Assembly (NCBI GenBank): GCA_964526035.1
Contig: CAZGKE010000037.1
Span: 1 to 25,688 of the forward strand
Direction: 5' to 3'
Length of the DNA stretch: 25,688 nt
Origin: DAOMOD01 sp964526035
GTDB taxonomy: Bacteria; Pseudomonadota; Gammaproteobacteria; Xanthomonadales; BPKI01
In this document: in pieces, positions 16,448 through 24,567 of the stretch
Layout: the number at the start of each line of letters is the position of its first letter
Position numbering within the stretch: the stretch's first letter is position 1
Notes under the pieces: model-generated
Database searches by the model: none
Told to the model about the DNA's origin: nothing
Seen by the model: only the letters and a program-made list of their open reading frames with translations
Made by a program: the position numbers and the translations under genes

Positions 16448-17532
16448 GCCCGACGCGCCCCGGACATGCGGCCACCCAGCCAGATCAGCCAGATGGCCAG
16501 AGCAAGCACGATCGCATGCAACCACCACAGGCCGAGAAATGCCGGAATGGTGCCGCTGCCGAGGAAGGTACGGCCCAGCGCCAGTCCATTGGCATAGGCG
16601 ATGTACGCCAGGATGGCGATCAGGATGCGGCCGTAGCGCGGCTGACGTGGCGCCGAGCGCGCCAGCGGCAGCGCCAGCAGGCACAGCACCAGGGCAGACA
16701 GCGGCACGCCAACGCGCCAATGCAGCTCGGCAAGGGCGCGATCGCTGCCCTGGGCCAGCAGGATACCCGCCCGTTCCGCCGATTCCGGATAGCTCCGCCA
16801 TTCGGTTTCGGCGTCGGGCAGACGGATCTCGTTGCGCTCGAAGCGCATGGTGCGGAACGAATCGAGCGACGGATCGCCCTCGACTCGAAAGCCACGGGTC
16901 AGCGCCAGGAAGCGCTCATCGCCGGCGCCATCGAAGTACAGTTCGCCCGCCTCGGCGGTGACGATATCGACGCGCCCGTCGCGTTCGGCGTGCACGAACA
17001 GACGCCGAAAGCGCTGGCCCTCCGGATCGAGTTCCGCCACGTAGACCACGCTGTGCCGCCCGGGGAGTTCGACGAAGCGCCCGGCGTCCAGTCCCGCCAC
17101 GATCAGGGAGCGATTGGCCTCGTCGATGAGTCGATCGCCCAGACGCACCGACGCTGGCGCCACCCACATCGACAGCAGCAGCAGGGCCAGGGCCAGGGGC
17201 ACTCCGATCAGGGCCAAGGGCCGCAGCAGCCCGGAAATCCCCACGCCCGACGCTGCGAAGACCGCCATCTCGCTGTCGCGGTACAAGCGCCCATAGGTCA
17301 TCAGCACGGCCAGGAAGACCGCCAGCGGCAGCAGCAGCGCGAGTCCTTCCAGGGTACGCAAGGCAATCATTACCATCAGCAGGTCTGGGGGTACCTTGCC
17401 GCGCGCAATCTTGCTGAGCGTATCGGTAAGAAAGCCGCCCACGGTGATCAACAGAAGCACGATGGTGATCGCCAGCAGCGACAGCAGCAGCTCGCGAAGC
17501 AGATAGCGGTCGATGATCCGCAAGCGCGGCAC
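16444..17532 (-). CDS. lptF: LPS export ABC transporter permease LptF
   Basis: LptF is the partner permease of LptG. The 362 residues (366 in E. coli) begin IIDRYLLRELLLSLLAIT, the typical LptF first helix. They include YGRLYRDSEMAVFAASGVG (80-98), the LptB-coupling segment, a periplasmic jellyroll domain (about 130-265) and C-terminal helices with VGVPLSALVLCLLALPLARSAPRQPRYG. The start is a GTG at 17532, supported by GGGAG about 8 nt upstream. The end overlaps lptG by 4 nt. The gene is divergent from pepA, the conserved gammaproteobacterial arrangement, with 252 nt between them. Confidence 0.95.
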   Translation of the reverse strand: MPRLRIIDRYLLRELLLSLLAITIVLLLITVGGFLTDTLSKIARGKVPPDLLMVMIALRTLEGLALLLPLAVFLAVLMTYGRLYRDSEMAVFAASGVGISGLLRPLALIGVPLALALLLLSMWVAPASVRLGDRLIDEANRSLIVAGLDAGRFVELPGRHSVVYVAELDPEGQRFRRLFVHAERDGRVDIVTAEAGELYFDGAGDERFLALTRGFRVEGDPSLDSFRTMRFERNEIRLPDAETEWRSYPESAERAGILLAQGSDRALAELHWRVGVPLSALVLCLLALPLARSAPRQPRYGRILIAILAYIAYANGLALGRTFLGSGTIPAFLGLWWLHAIVLALAIWLIWLGGRMSGARRA

Positions 17533-17784
17533 TCAGGCGCTCCCGCTGTTCGGCAGGCGGGCTGTTGACAGCGCGGTCACCCGGCGGCAGCGCAGATGGG
17601 TGGACGACGGAGTTCGCAGGTGGCAGCAGTTGGCAGTCACGTTGGGCATGGGGCGGGCGAAGGCTTTCGTTTAGACTAACCCGCTTTCGGTCCTGCGCGC
17701 CCTCCCGGCGCCCGCCTTCGTCGGCACATCGGATGCGCACGCGACCCGCCTTCATGTTCCCAGACACAAGCATCGAGCCCGCCC
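17533..17784. promoter_or_regulatory. Divergent lptF/pepA intergenic region
   Basis: This 252-nt GC-rich gap must drive lptFG leftwards and pepA rightwards. The only AT-rich spot is TTAGACTAA at 17671-17679, nearly self-complementary, so either strand gives a -10-like hexamer (TAGACT or TAGTCT). A perfect TTGACA at 17565-17570 on the plus strand has no -10 at the right distance. The promoter positions are guesses. Confidence 0.35.
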
Positions 17785-19269
17785 ATGAGTCTTCGTTTCC
17801 TCCTTTCCGCCTCGCCCGTCGCCGAAATCGAATCCGGCTGCCTGATCGTCGGCGTGTTCGACGATGCTGAACTGCCGCCCGCCACGGCAGAAGCCGACGG
17901 CGCCAGCGGCGGCCAGATCAAGCGCCTGCTGCAGCGCGGGGATCTGAGCGGCAAGGCCGGCAAGAGCGTCCTCCTGCACGGCGCCGAAGGCCTGACGGCC
18001 GAACGCCTGCTGGTGGTCGGCCTGGGCAAGCCGGATGAATTCGATGCGCACGCCTATCGACGCGCCCTGGACGTTGCATTCAAGGCGCTCAAGGGCACCC
18101 CGGTGACGCATGCGGTGTGCGCCTTGACGGCGTTGCCGACCGCTGATCGCGAGCTGACCTGGCGGGTCAGTCAGGCGGTGTTGGCCGCGGATCTTCATGC
18201 CTACCGCTACACCGCAACGCGCAAGGAACCGACGGACACTCCCGCAGGCCTGGATACGGTGACTCTGCTCGCCGCCGCAGACACTGCCGAAGCCATGGCG
18301 CAGGGGGAGGCCATGGCGGCTGGCGTCAGGCTGGCCCGCGAGCTGGGCAACCTGCCTCCCAACATCTGCAACCCGGCATACATCGCCGAGCAGGCGCGCG
18401 GCATTGCCGATGCGCATGGAGGCGTGAGCTGCGAAATCCTTGAAACGCCGGAGATGGAAAAGCTCGGCATGGGATCACTGCTCAGCGTGGCGCGCGGCAG
18501 TGCCAATACGCCGCGCCTGATCGTGTTGCGCTGGAACGGGGCGGATGCAGGCGCCAAACCCTACGCGCTGGTCGGCAAGGGCATCACCTTCGACACCGGT
18601 GGAATCTCGCTCAAGCCGGGACCCGGCATGGAGGAGATGAAGTTCGACATGTGCGGTGCGGCCGGCGTCCTCGGCGCCTTCCTCGGCGCGGTCAAGCTCA
18701 AACTGCCGCTCAACATCGTGTGCGTGGTGGCGGCCGTGGAGAACATGCCCGACGGCAATGCCTACCGACCGTCGGACGTCATCACGGCCATGGACGGACA
18801 GACCATCGAGGTGCTCAACACCGACGCCGAGGGTCGACTCATCCTGTGCGATGCGCTGACCTACGTGAAACGCTTCGAGCCTGCGGCGATCGTCGACGCG
18901 GCGACGCTGACCGGCGCCTGCGTGGTGGCGCTGGGCAAACACGCAACCGGCCTGATGAGCCGCACTGACGATCTCGCCGCCGAGCTGCTGGCAGCGGGCG
19001 AGGACAGCCTCGACCGCGCCTGGCGCCTGCCGCTGTGGACCGACTACGACAAGCAAATCGAATCGGCTTTCGCCGACGTCGCCAACATCGGCGGCAAGTG
19101 GGCCGGCGCCATCACCGCCGGCTGCTTTCTGGCGCGCTTCGCCAAGGACCAGCGCTGGGCGCACCTGGACATCGCCGGGACCGCCTGGGACGAGGGCCGC
19201 AAGGGCCTCGCCACCGGACGCCCGGTGCCGCTGCTGGTCACCTGGCTGATCGCGCGCGCCTCGAGCTGA
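17785..19269 (+). CDS. pepA: Cytosol (leucyl) aminopeptidase PepA
   Basis: PepA is a hexameric two-metal M17 aminopeptidase that removes N-terminal residues. In E. coli it also binds DNA and helps XerCD recombination at ColE1 cer sites; xerD lies about 8.5 kb away here. The 494 residues (503 in E. coli) have an N-terminal macro-like domain (about 1-150) and the catalytic domain. Metal and catalytic residues are present: Lys265 and Asp270 in VGKGITFDTGG, Lys277, Asp288, and Asp347, Glu349 and Arg351 in the family signature NTDAEGRL (345-352). The sequence aligns along its whole length with E. coli PepA. The start at 17785 fits homologues, although no strong ribosome binding site precedes it. 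Confidence 0.96.
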   Translation: MSLRFLLSASPVAEIESGCLIVGVFDDAELPPATAEADGASGGQIKRLLQRGDLSGKAGKSVLLHGAEGLTAERLLVVGLGKPDEFDAHAYRRALDVAFKALKGTPVTHAVCALTALPTADRELTWRVSQAVLAADLHAYRYTATRKEPTDTPAGLDTVTLLAAADTAEAMAQGEAMAAGVRLARELGNLPPNICNPAYIAEQARGIADAHGGVSCEILETPEMEKLGMGSLLSVARGSANTPRLIVLRWNGADAGAKPYALVGKGITFDTGGISLKPGPGMEEMKFDMCGAAGVLGAFLGAVKLKLPLNIVCVVAAVENMPDGNAYRPSDVITAMDGQTIEVLNTDAEGRLILCDALTYVKRFEPAAIVDAATLTGACVVALGKHATGLMSRTDDLAAELLAAGEDSLDRAWRLPLWTDYDKQIESAFADVANIGGKWAGAITAGCFLARFAKDQRWAHLDIAGTAWDEGRKGLATGRPVPLLVTWLIARASS

Positions 19270-19305
19270 CGGCACATTTCCCAAGCCACGCAGAAGGACT
19301 CGCTC

Positions 19306-19995
19306 ATGACTGGCGCACCGCGGTTTCGCGATACGTCCGGCCTGGCCGGCGCCATCCGCATTGCACTGCTGATCTCGATCATGCTCGGACTGGCGTTCCT
19401 GGTCGCCAATCACCGCGAGCGACAGCTGCTGCAGGACATCCAGTCGGGTGCCTTGGCCGGCGACGCCCAGATCGAAGCGGCAGCGGCGGCCAGCGACGCG
19501 CTGATCGGCCGCATCGCCAGCCTCGAGCTGCTTGTGCTGCTGGCGCTGGTGGTGATGATCGGACGCTGGATCTATCTGTCGGCCATCAACGCCCGAGCGC
19601 TGGGCGCTTCGGATTTGCAGATTTCACCGGGATGGGCGGTGGGCTGGTACTTCGTTCCATTCGCCAACCTGGTGATGCCGTTCCGGGCCATGCGCGAAAT
19701 CTGGCTCGCCAGCCACAATCCGCCCAGCTTCCGGGTGCAGGGTTCCGCGCCACTGATCGGGTGGTGGTGGGCGTTCTGGCTGTTGAACGGCCTCATCGGC
19801 AATGCCTATGCGCAGATGACGCTGCGCGCCGACAGCATCGAGAGCTATCTCGCCGCGAACGCGGTGGGTACTGCCGCCACCGCGATGCGCATCGCGCTGG
19901 ATGTGATCGTGCTGTTGATGGTCGCGCGTCTGACCGCCGTGCAGGTGGCACAGCACCGTCGGCCGCAGGCCACGTCAATCGTGACGACGGTCTGA
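19306..19995 (+). CDS. DUF4328-domain membrane protein
   Basis: The 229-residue product has hydrophobic segments at about 14-34, 68-92, 110-128, 148-168 and 190-212. The core ISPGWAVGWYFVPFANLVMP (106-125), followed by FRAMREIW (126-133), is the hallmark of the DUF4328 family of uncharacterised membrane proteins. AAGGA about 8 nt before the ATG sets the start. It lies 36 nt after pepA and 48 nt before valS, in the place where holC is usually found in gammaproteobacteria, and is likely co-transcribed with them. Nothing in it resembles the chi subunit. Its function is unknown; a link to envelope biology is only suggested by the surrounding genes. Confidence 0.85.
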   Translation: MTGAPRFRDTSGLAGAIRIALLISIMLGLAFLVANHRERQLLQDIQSGALAGDAQIEAAAAASDALIGRIASLELLVLLALVVMIGRWIYLSAINARALGASDLQISPGWAVGWYFVPFANLVMPFRAMREIWLASHNPPSFRVQGSAPLIGWWWAFWLLNGLIGNAYAQMTLRADSIESYLAANAVGTAATAMRIALDVIVLLMVARLTAVQVAQHRRPQATSIVTTV

Positions 19996-20043
19996 GCCGG
20001 CGGTCCCGAACCTATTCCTCACATTCGTCACATCGCCCCGACC

Positions 20044-22812
20044 ATGCTGGACAAAGGCTTCAATCCGCACGCCATCGAAATGCACTGGTACGCCCGCTGG
20101 GAGGAAAGCGGCTGCTTCCGGCCGAGCGGCGAAGGCCAGCCCTTCTGCATCCTTTTGCCGCCGCCCAACGTCACCGGCACCCTTCACATGGGCCATGCGT
20201 TCCAGCACACGCTGATGGATACCCTGGTGCGCTATCAGCGCATGCGCGGCCGCGACACCCTGTGGCAGGTCGGCAGCGACCATGCCGGCATCGCAACCGA
20301 GATGGTGGTTTCGCGCAATCTTGCCGCTGAGAACCTGACCCGCGAGGGCCTCGGGCGCGAAGCGTTCATCGAGCGCGTCTGGCAGTGGAAGCAGGAATCC
20401 GGCGACACCATCGAGCGACAGATGCGTCGACTCGGCGCATCCGGCGACTGGACGCGCAGCGTGTTCACCATGGACGCGATGCCGTCGAAGGCAGTCGTCG
20501 AGTGTTTCGTGCGCCTGTACGAAGAAGGGCTCATCTACCGCGGTCAACGCCTGGTCAACTGGGATCCGGTGCTGAAGACGGCGATCTCGGATCTCGAGGT
20601 GGTCAGCGAGGAGGAGGAAGGGCGCCTGTGGTCGCTCAGCTATCCGTTGGCCGACGGCAGCGGACATCTGGTGGTGGCGACCACCCGTCCGGAAACCATG
20701 CTCGGAGATACGGCCGTCATGGTGCACCCGGAAGACGAGCGCTACGCGCACCTGATCGGCAACAGCATCGCCCTGCCGCTCAGCGACCGCCAGATTCCGA
20801 TCATCGGAGATGCCTACGTCGACCGCGAATTCGGCACCGGTTGCGTCAAAGTGACGCCGGCGCACGACTTCAACGATTATGCGGTGGGGCAGCGCCACGG
20901 GCTGCCGATGATCAACATCTTCACCGCCGACGCCCGCATCAACGACAGCGCGCCGGAAAAATACCGCGGCCTCGACCGCTTCGAGGCGCGCAAGGTGGTG
21001 CTCGCCGATCTCGAGGCCATCGGCTGCCTTGTCGAGGAGAAGAAGCACAGGCTGATGGTCCCGCGCGGCGACCGCAGCGGACAGATCGTCGAGCCCTGGC
21101 TCACCGACCAGTGGTTCGTGAAGATGGACGGCATGGGCCAGCGCGGCCTGGAGCTGGTCGAGAACGGCAGCGTGCGTTTCGTGCCGCCCAACTGGATCAA
21201 CACCTACCGTCACTGGATGGGCAACATCCAGGATTGGTGCATCAGCCGGCAGCTGTGGTGGGGCCATCGCATTCCGGCCTGGTACGACGACGCCGGCAAG
21301 GTGTATGTCGGTCGTGACGAGGGCGAGGTGCGTGCGCGTCACGGCCTCGCATCGTCCGTCGCGCTCAGCCGCGACAGCGACGTGCTGGAAACCTGGTTCA
21401 GCTCGGCCCTGTGGCCGTTCTCCACCCTGGGCTGGCCGGACAGCGAAGCCATGGCCGAACGCGGCTTCGATCGCTACCTGCCATCCTCGGTGCTGGTCAC
21501 CGGCTTCGACATCATCTTCTTCTGGGTCGCGCGGATGGTGATGATGACCGATCACTTCACCCGCCAGGTGCCTTTCCATGACGTCTACATCACCGGTCTG
21601 GTGCGCGACAAGGACGGCCAGAAGATGTCCAAGTCGAAGGGCAACGTGCTCGACCCCATCGACCTGATCGACGGCATCGAGCTCGATGCCCTGGTCGCCA
21701 AGCGCACCGGCGGACTGATGCAGCCGCAGATGGCGGCCAGGATCGAGAAAGCGACGCGCAAGGAGTTCGCCGAGGGCATCCCCGCCTTCGGCGCCGACGC
21801 CCTGCGTTTCACCTTCGCCAGCCTCGCCACCCACGGCCGCGACATCAAGTTCGATCTCGGCCGCTGCGAGGGCTATCGCAATTTCTGCAACAAGCTGTGG
21901 AACGCCGCCCGCTTCGTGCTGATGCACTGCGAGGACTACCGGGCCAGCGGCGTGCCGGCTGCATCGAGCGACGCCGAGCGCTGGATCCTCACGCGGCTGT
22001 CGCGCACCGTGGCCGAGGTCCATCGCCAGTTCGCTGCCTACCGCTTCGACCTCGCCGCGCAGGCGCTCTACGAATTCACCTGGGATGAGTACTGCGACTG
22101 GTTCATCGAGCTGTCCAAGCCGGTGCTCGGCGGCGATGATGCTGCCGCTGCGGACGGCGTCCGCCATACCCTGCTGCATGTCCTTGAAGCCCTGCTGCGG
22201 CTGCTGCACCCGCTGCTGCCCTTCATCACCGAAGAAATATGGCAGCACGTGGCGCCCAAGCTCGGCATCGCCGGCCACAGTGTCGGTCTCCAACGCTACC
22301 CGGAAACCGACGATTTCGGCGTCGATCCCGGTGCCGATGCCGGCATCGAGTGGCTGAAGAACGTCACGATCGCGCTGCGTCGGGTGCGCAGCGAGATGAA
22401 CATCGCACCGGGTCGCGAAGTACCGCTGCTGCTCGACGGCGGCGACGAGGACGACCGGCCGCTGATCCAACGCTTTTCCTGTGAGCTGACCAGCCTGGCG
22501 CGACTGCAGTCGATGCGCTGGCTCGAACCCGGCGAAGTGGCCCCACCCGCCGCAGCGGCGGTCGCCGGCGAGCTGCGCCTGCTGATCCCCTTGGCCGGCC
22601 TGATCGACGCCGACGCCGAGCGCGCCCGCCTGGCGCGCGAAATCGCTCGTATTGAAACGGAGGTCGCGCGCTGCCATGGCAAACTCGGCAACGAGCGCTT
22701 CGTCGCCAACGCCCCGGCCGACGTGGTGGCCCAGGAACGCCAACGCCTGGTCGAGTTCAGCGGCACGCTGGCGGGGCTCAGGGAGCAGCTCGAGCGGCTG
22801 CAGGCGCTCTGA
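20044..22812 (+). CDS. valS: Valine--tRNA ligase
   Basis: The product is a class I aminoacyl-tRNA synthetase that charges tRNA-Val and edits threonine. The 922 residues (951 in E. coli) show PPPNVTGTLHMGHAFQ with the HIGH motif as HMGH (48-51). The editing domain contains TTRPETMLGDTAV. Later features are WCISRQLWWGHRIPAW, the KMSKS motif (527-531) followed by KGNVLDP, the anticodon-binding helical domain, and a C-terminal tRNA-binding coiled-coil (about 855-920). All expected elements are complete. The ATG at 20044 matches homologues, but the ribosome binding site is weak. A 957-codon open frame lies antisense to it, an artefact of GC-rich codon bias. No gene follows for 269 nt. Confidence 0.97.
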   Translation: MLDKGFNPHAIEMHWYARWEESGCFRPSGEGQPFCILLPPPNVTGTLHMGHAFQHTLMDTLVRYQRMRGRDTLWQVGSDHAGIATEMVVSRNLAAENLTREGLGREAFIERVWQWKQESGDTIERQMRRLGASGDWTRSVFTMDAMPSKAVVECFVRLYEEGLIYRGQRLVNWDPVLKTAISDLEVVSEEEEGRLWSLSYPLADGSGHLVVATTRPETMLGDTAVMVHPEDERYAHLIGNSIALPLSDRQIPIIGDAYVDREFGTGCVKVTPAHDFNDYAVGQRHGLPMINIFTADARINDSAPEKYRGLDRFEARKVVLADLEAIGCLVEEKKHRLMVPRGDRSGQIVEPWLTDQWFVKMDGMGQRGLELVENGSVRFVPPNWINTYRHWMGNIQDWCISRQLWWGHRIPAWYDDAGKVYVGRDEGEVRARHGLASSVALSRDSDVLETWFSSALWPFSTLGWPDSEAMAERGFDRYLPSSVLVTGFDIIFFWVARMVMMTDHFTRQVPFHDVYITGLVRDKDGQKMSKSKGNVLDPIDLIDGIELDALVAKRTGGLMQPQMAARIEKATRKEFAEGIPAFGADALRFTFASLATHGRDIKFDLGRCEGYRNFCNKLWNAARFVLMHCEDYRASGVPAASSDAERWILTRLSRTVAEVHRQFAAYRFDLAAQALYEFTWDEYCDWFIELSKPVLGGDDAAAADGVRHTLLHVLEALLRLLHPLLPFITEEIWQHVAPKLGIAGHSVGLQRYPETDDFGVDPGADAGIEWLKNVTIALRRVRSEMNIAPGREVPLLLDGGDEDDRPLIQRFSCELTSLARLQSMRWLEPGEVAPPAAAAVAGELRLLIPLAGLIDADAERARLAREIARIETEVARCHGKLGNERFVANAPADVVAQERQRLVEFSGTLAGLREQLERLQAL

Positions 22813-22925
22813 GGCCACCAACCGGGGCTGGGCAATCGGCAACCGCACAACGGTCGTGTCGGCGCACGGCCTTCAGGCAGTCGCTCCCTTTGGCTACGAG
22901 CGTCTGCCCTGAATGTCGCGCCCTT

Positions 22926-22948
22926 GTCGCCCACGGGTGGGCTCCTAC
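22926..22948 (-). repeat. REP hairpin unit 1 (GTAG-headed, minus orientation)
   Basis: On the minus strand this reads GTAGGAG, then the stem GCCCAC-CC-GTGGGC, then GAC; the stem overlaps the last G of the head. It is 23 nt, the same length and layout as units 2 and 3. Compared with unit 3 at the right edge it differs at only two positions, 9 and 18, which pair with each other. It forms an inverted pair with unit 2, with 14 nt between them, as in REPIN/BIME doublets of Xanthomonadales. Confidence 0.75.
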
Positions 22949-22962
22949 AGGGCCTGGCTTCT

Positions 22963-22985
22963 GAAGGAGGGGCCTCAGCCCCGAC
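22963..22985 (+). repeat. REP hairpin unit 2 (plus orientation)
   Basis: The head GAAGGAG is followed by the stem GGGGC-CTCA-GCCCC and the tail GAC; the stem overlaps the last G of the head. The total is 23 nt, in register with units 1 and 3, but with T changed to A in the GTAG head. The loop CTCA resembles the TTCA loop common in xanthomonad REPs. With unit 1 it makes a head-to-head inverted doublet downstream of valS, between convergent valS and rimI, where it may also help end transcription. Confidence 0.65.
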
Positions 22986-23048
22986 ATGCGCGCTGGACAA
23001 ACGGGGGGTTGCCGCGAAGAGAAGTGTCTACAAAGGCGACGACCCGCT

Positions 23049-23084
23049 GCTCCCTGCTCCCTGCTCCCCACTCCCTGCTCCCTA
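23049..23084 (-). repeat. Heptamer G-tract array just 3' of rimI
   Basis: Five consecutive 7-nt units with consensus GCTCCCT (plus strand) run from 23049 to 23083. On the minus strand, the rimI sense, this is GGGAGCA repeated, with GGG or GGGG tracts every 7 nt, and the rimI stop TAG lies at its edge. It fits a G-quadruplex pattern. It parallels the array after gspE in period, strand and position but uses a different heptamer. Confidence 0.75.
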
Positions 23085-23570
23085 CCCCTCCCCCTCCTCC
23101 GGCCCCAGCATCTCCAGCGCCATCACCAGCGCGTCCTCGCGGCCCTTGAGCGCCGGGTAATAGCGCGGGCGCGTGCCGATCTCGTTGAAACCTTCCTCGG
23201 CATACAGCCTGATGGCGGCCGTGTTGGTGGGTCGTACTTCGAGGAACACCCGTTCGGCGTGATGCCAGCGGGCCAGATCCAGCAGTCGATGCAGCATGCG
23301 CCGACCGAGCCCGCGGCGATGGTGGAGCGGATCGATGCACAGGTTGAGAATGTGCGCCTCGCGCGCGGCGACCGACAGCAGCGCGTAGCCGACCAGCACG
23401 CCCGCGTCGTCCATCACCCAGCAGCCGTAGCCGGCGCGCAGGCAATCGCTGAAGATGCCGCGGCTCCAGGGAAACTCGTAGGCGCGTGCTTCGATCGCCG
23501 TGACCTGATCGAGGTCCGCCTCGCACATGGGGCGCAGTCCCGGATCGTTCGCCTTGAGCACCGCACTCAC
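23082..23570 (-). CDS. rimI: Ribosomal protein alanine N-acetyltransferase RimI
   Basis: This GNAT-family enzyme acetylates the N-terminal alanine of ribosomal protein S18. The 162-residue product (148 in E. coli) shows LRPMCEADLDQVTAIEARAY (12-31), the acetyl-CoA-binding motif A at HHRRGLGRRML (83-93), EVRPTNTAAIRLYAEEGF (111-128) and the RimI-specific ending RYYPALKGREDALVMALEM (136-154). The start is a GTG at 23570 that overlaps the stop of the HolD-like gene as GTGA, so translation is coupled; an internal ATG (residue 15) is too late for the domain. holD followed by rimI is also the E. coli gene order. The stop codon runs into a heptamer G-tract array. Confidence 0.93.
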   Translation of the reverse strand: MSAVLKANDPGLRPMCEADLDQVTAIEARAYEFPWSRGIFSDCLRAGYGCWVMDDAGVLVGYALLSVAAREAHILNLCIDPLHHRRGLGRRMLHRLLDLARWHHAERVFLEVRPTNTAAIRLYAEEGFNEIGTRPRYYPALKGREDALVMALEMLGPEEGEG

Positions 23571-23971
23571 GGCTGCAGCTCCCGCAGCCGCGGCAGCTCG
23601 GCCTTGAGCCGCGCCCAAAGCGCCCGCCTGCGTCCCTCGTCGCTTACCAGGCGGTCCACCGCATCGGTCTCGACGCTGCTTTCCGCGCACCCTGACGCGG
23701 CCACCCCGAAGGCTATCTCCAGGACCGCGCGATCGTCCTGCGGATCGTCCTGGCGGAAGGCGCCGTTCCATTGCATGGCCTTGAGAATTCTGCCGAGCAT
23801 CTGCTTCTGTGCCTGATCGAGCGCCGACTTGGGGCGGTCCAGACGGATCAGAATGCACGCTTGCGCGGAATCCTTCCGGGAAGCCTCGCCGTCGGACGCG
23901 GCACGCGGCACGTAGACGTCGACGCCCATCCTCGCCAGCATGCGCAGGCGATCGTCCGCCGCCAGGCTCAC
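23567..23971 (-). CDS. holD: Probable DNA polymerase III psi subunit (HolD-like)
   Basis: Psi joins the clamp loader and, through chi (HolC), single-strand binding protein. This 134-residue protein sits directly upstream of rimI with a 4-nt overlap, as holD does in E. coli (137 residues there). The N-terminal RLRMLARMGVDVYVPR (8-23) parallels the psi segment with LQQLGITQW-. A central MLGRILKAMQW parallels its VSDVLRAL helix, and RRRALWARLKAELPRL parallels the C-terminal ARAALWQQI region. Psi proteins are poorly conserved, so the call rests on synteny, size and these faint matches. The start is a GTG at 23971 overlapping the lipoprotein stop by 4 nt. The alternative is an uncharacterised protein. 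Confidence 0.65.
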   Translation of the reverse strand: MSLAADDRLRMLARMGVDVYVPRAASDGEASRKDSAQACILIRLDRPKSALDQAQKQMLGRILKAMQWNGAFRQDDPQDDRAVLEIAFGVAASGCAESSVETDAVDRLVSDEGRRRALWARLKAELPRLRELQP

Positions 23972-24567
23972 GGCTGCGCCGCCTCCAGGTCACCAAGGAA
24001 CTCGGCGTAGATGCCGTCGACCGCGCGGCCCATGGCCTCGACGTAGGCCTCGATCGAGGTCCCGTCCGCCGGCACCTGGGCGCGGTACTCGCGAAGCAGC
24101 CAGGGATCGGCACGGTCAGCCACCTCGACGCGCAGCTGTATGCCGACACTGGCCACCGACGCGTTACCTTCGCGCAGGCGCTCGAAGTCGGTCAGCAGCC
24201 CGCGGATGCGCATCTGGGCAGCCCCCGGCGGCAGGCGATCGACCACCATGCCGGACGCGCCGGACGTGCGCAGGGTGTGGATCAGACGGCGCTGCAACAT
24301 GCGCCCCGGTGGTTCTGCCCACAGCTGGTAGTGGTAGCTGCGCAGCTGCGTGCCGCGCGCATCCAGCGAATACAGCATGGCCTGCTGGTTCTGCAGGCCG
24401 TCGGCTGTGAAGACATCGACCACGATCGGTCGTGCGCTGACCGGCGCCGACAGGGCCGGTGGCGGCACCGCGGGCGGCAGGCGAAAGTAGGTGTTCTCCG
24501 GAATGGTCGCCACCCCGCCGCATGCGGACAGGCCCAGCAACAGCAGCACTACGGCAACGCGATGCAT
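23968..24567 (-). CDS. PqiC-like ABC transport auxiliary lipoprotein
   Basis: The 199-residue product begins MHRVAVVLLLLGLSAC: a lipoprotein signal with lipobox LSAC and lipidated Cys16. Gly17 rather than Asp follows the cysteine, which favours the outer membrane. The body resembles the ABC_trans_aux (PqiC/DUF330) family: IPENTYFRL near the start, then VVDVFTADGLQNQQAMLYSLD and LRSYHYQLWAEPPGRMLQRRLI. PqiC-type lipoproteins sit at the outer membrane and work with MCE proteins in lipid transport. The ATG at 24567 shares one base with the MCE gene stop (TGATG), which supports a functional pair. The other end overlaps the HolD-like gene. Confidence 0.85.
   Translation of the reverse strand: MHRVAVVLLLLGLSACGGVATIPENTYFRLPPAVPPPALSAPVSARPIVVDVFTADGLQNQQAMLYSLDARGTQLRSYHYQLWAEPPGRMLQRRLIHTLRTSGASGMVVDRLPPGAAQMRIRGLLTDFERLREGNASVASVGIQLRVEVADRADPWLLREYRAQVPADGTSIEAYVEAMGRAVDGIYAEFLGDLEAAQP

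Noticed and set aside
17565..17570. Perfect TTGACA as -35 for pepA
   Set aside because: No -10-like hexamer lies 16-18 nt downstream; the nearest AT-rich site is about 100 nt away.
19975..22848. 957-codon open frame on the minus strand antisense to valS
   Set aside because: valS is certain on the plus strand with all motifs. The antisense frame mirrors its codon bias in GC-rich DNA, and its product shows no recognisable domain.
23571..24149. Long minus-strand frame reading through rimI into the HolD-like and lipoprotein genes
   Set aside because: It is just rimI's frame left open upstream. The GTGA overlap and the RimI domain start place the real start at 23570.
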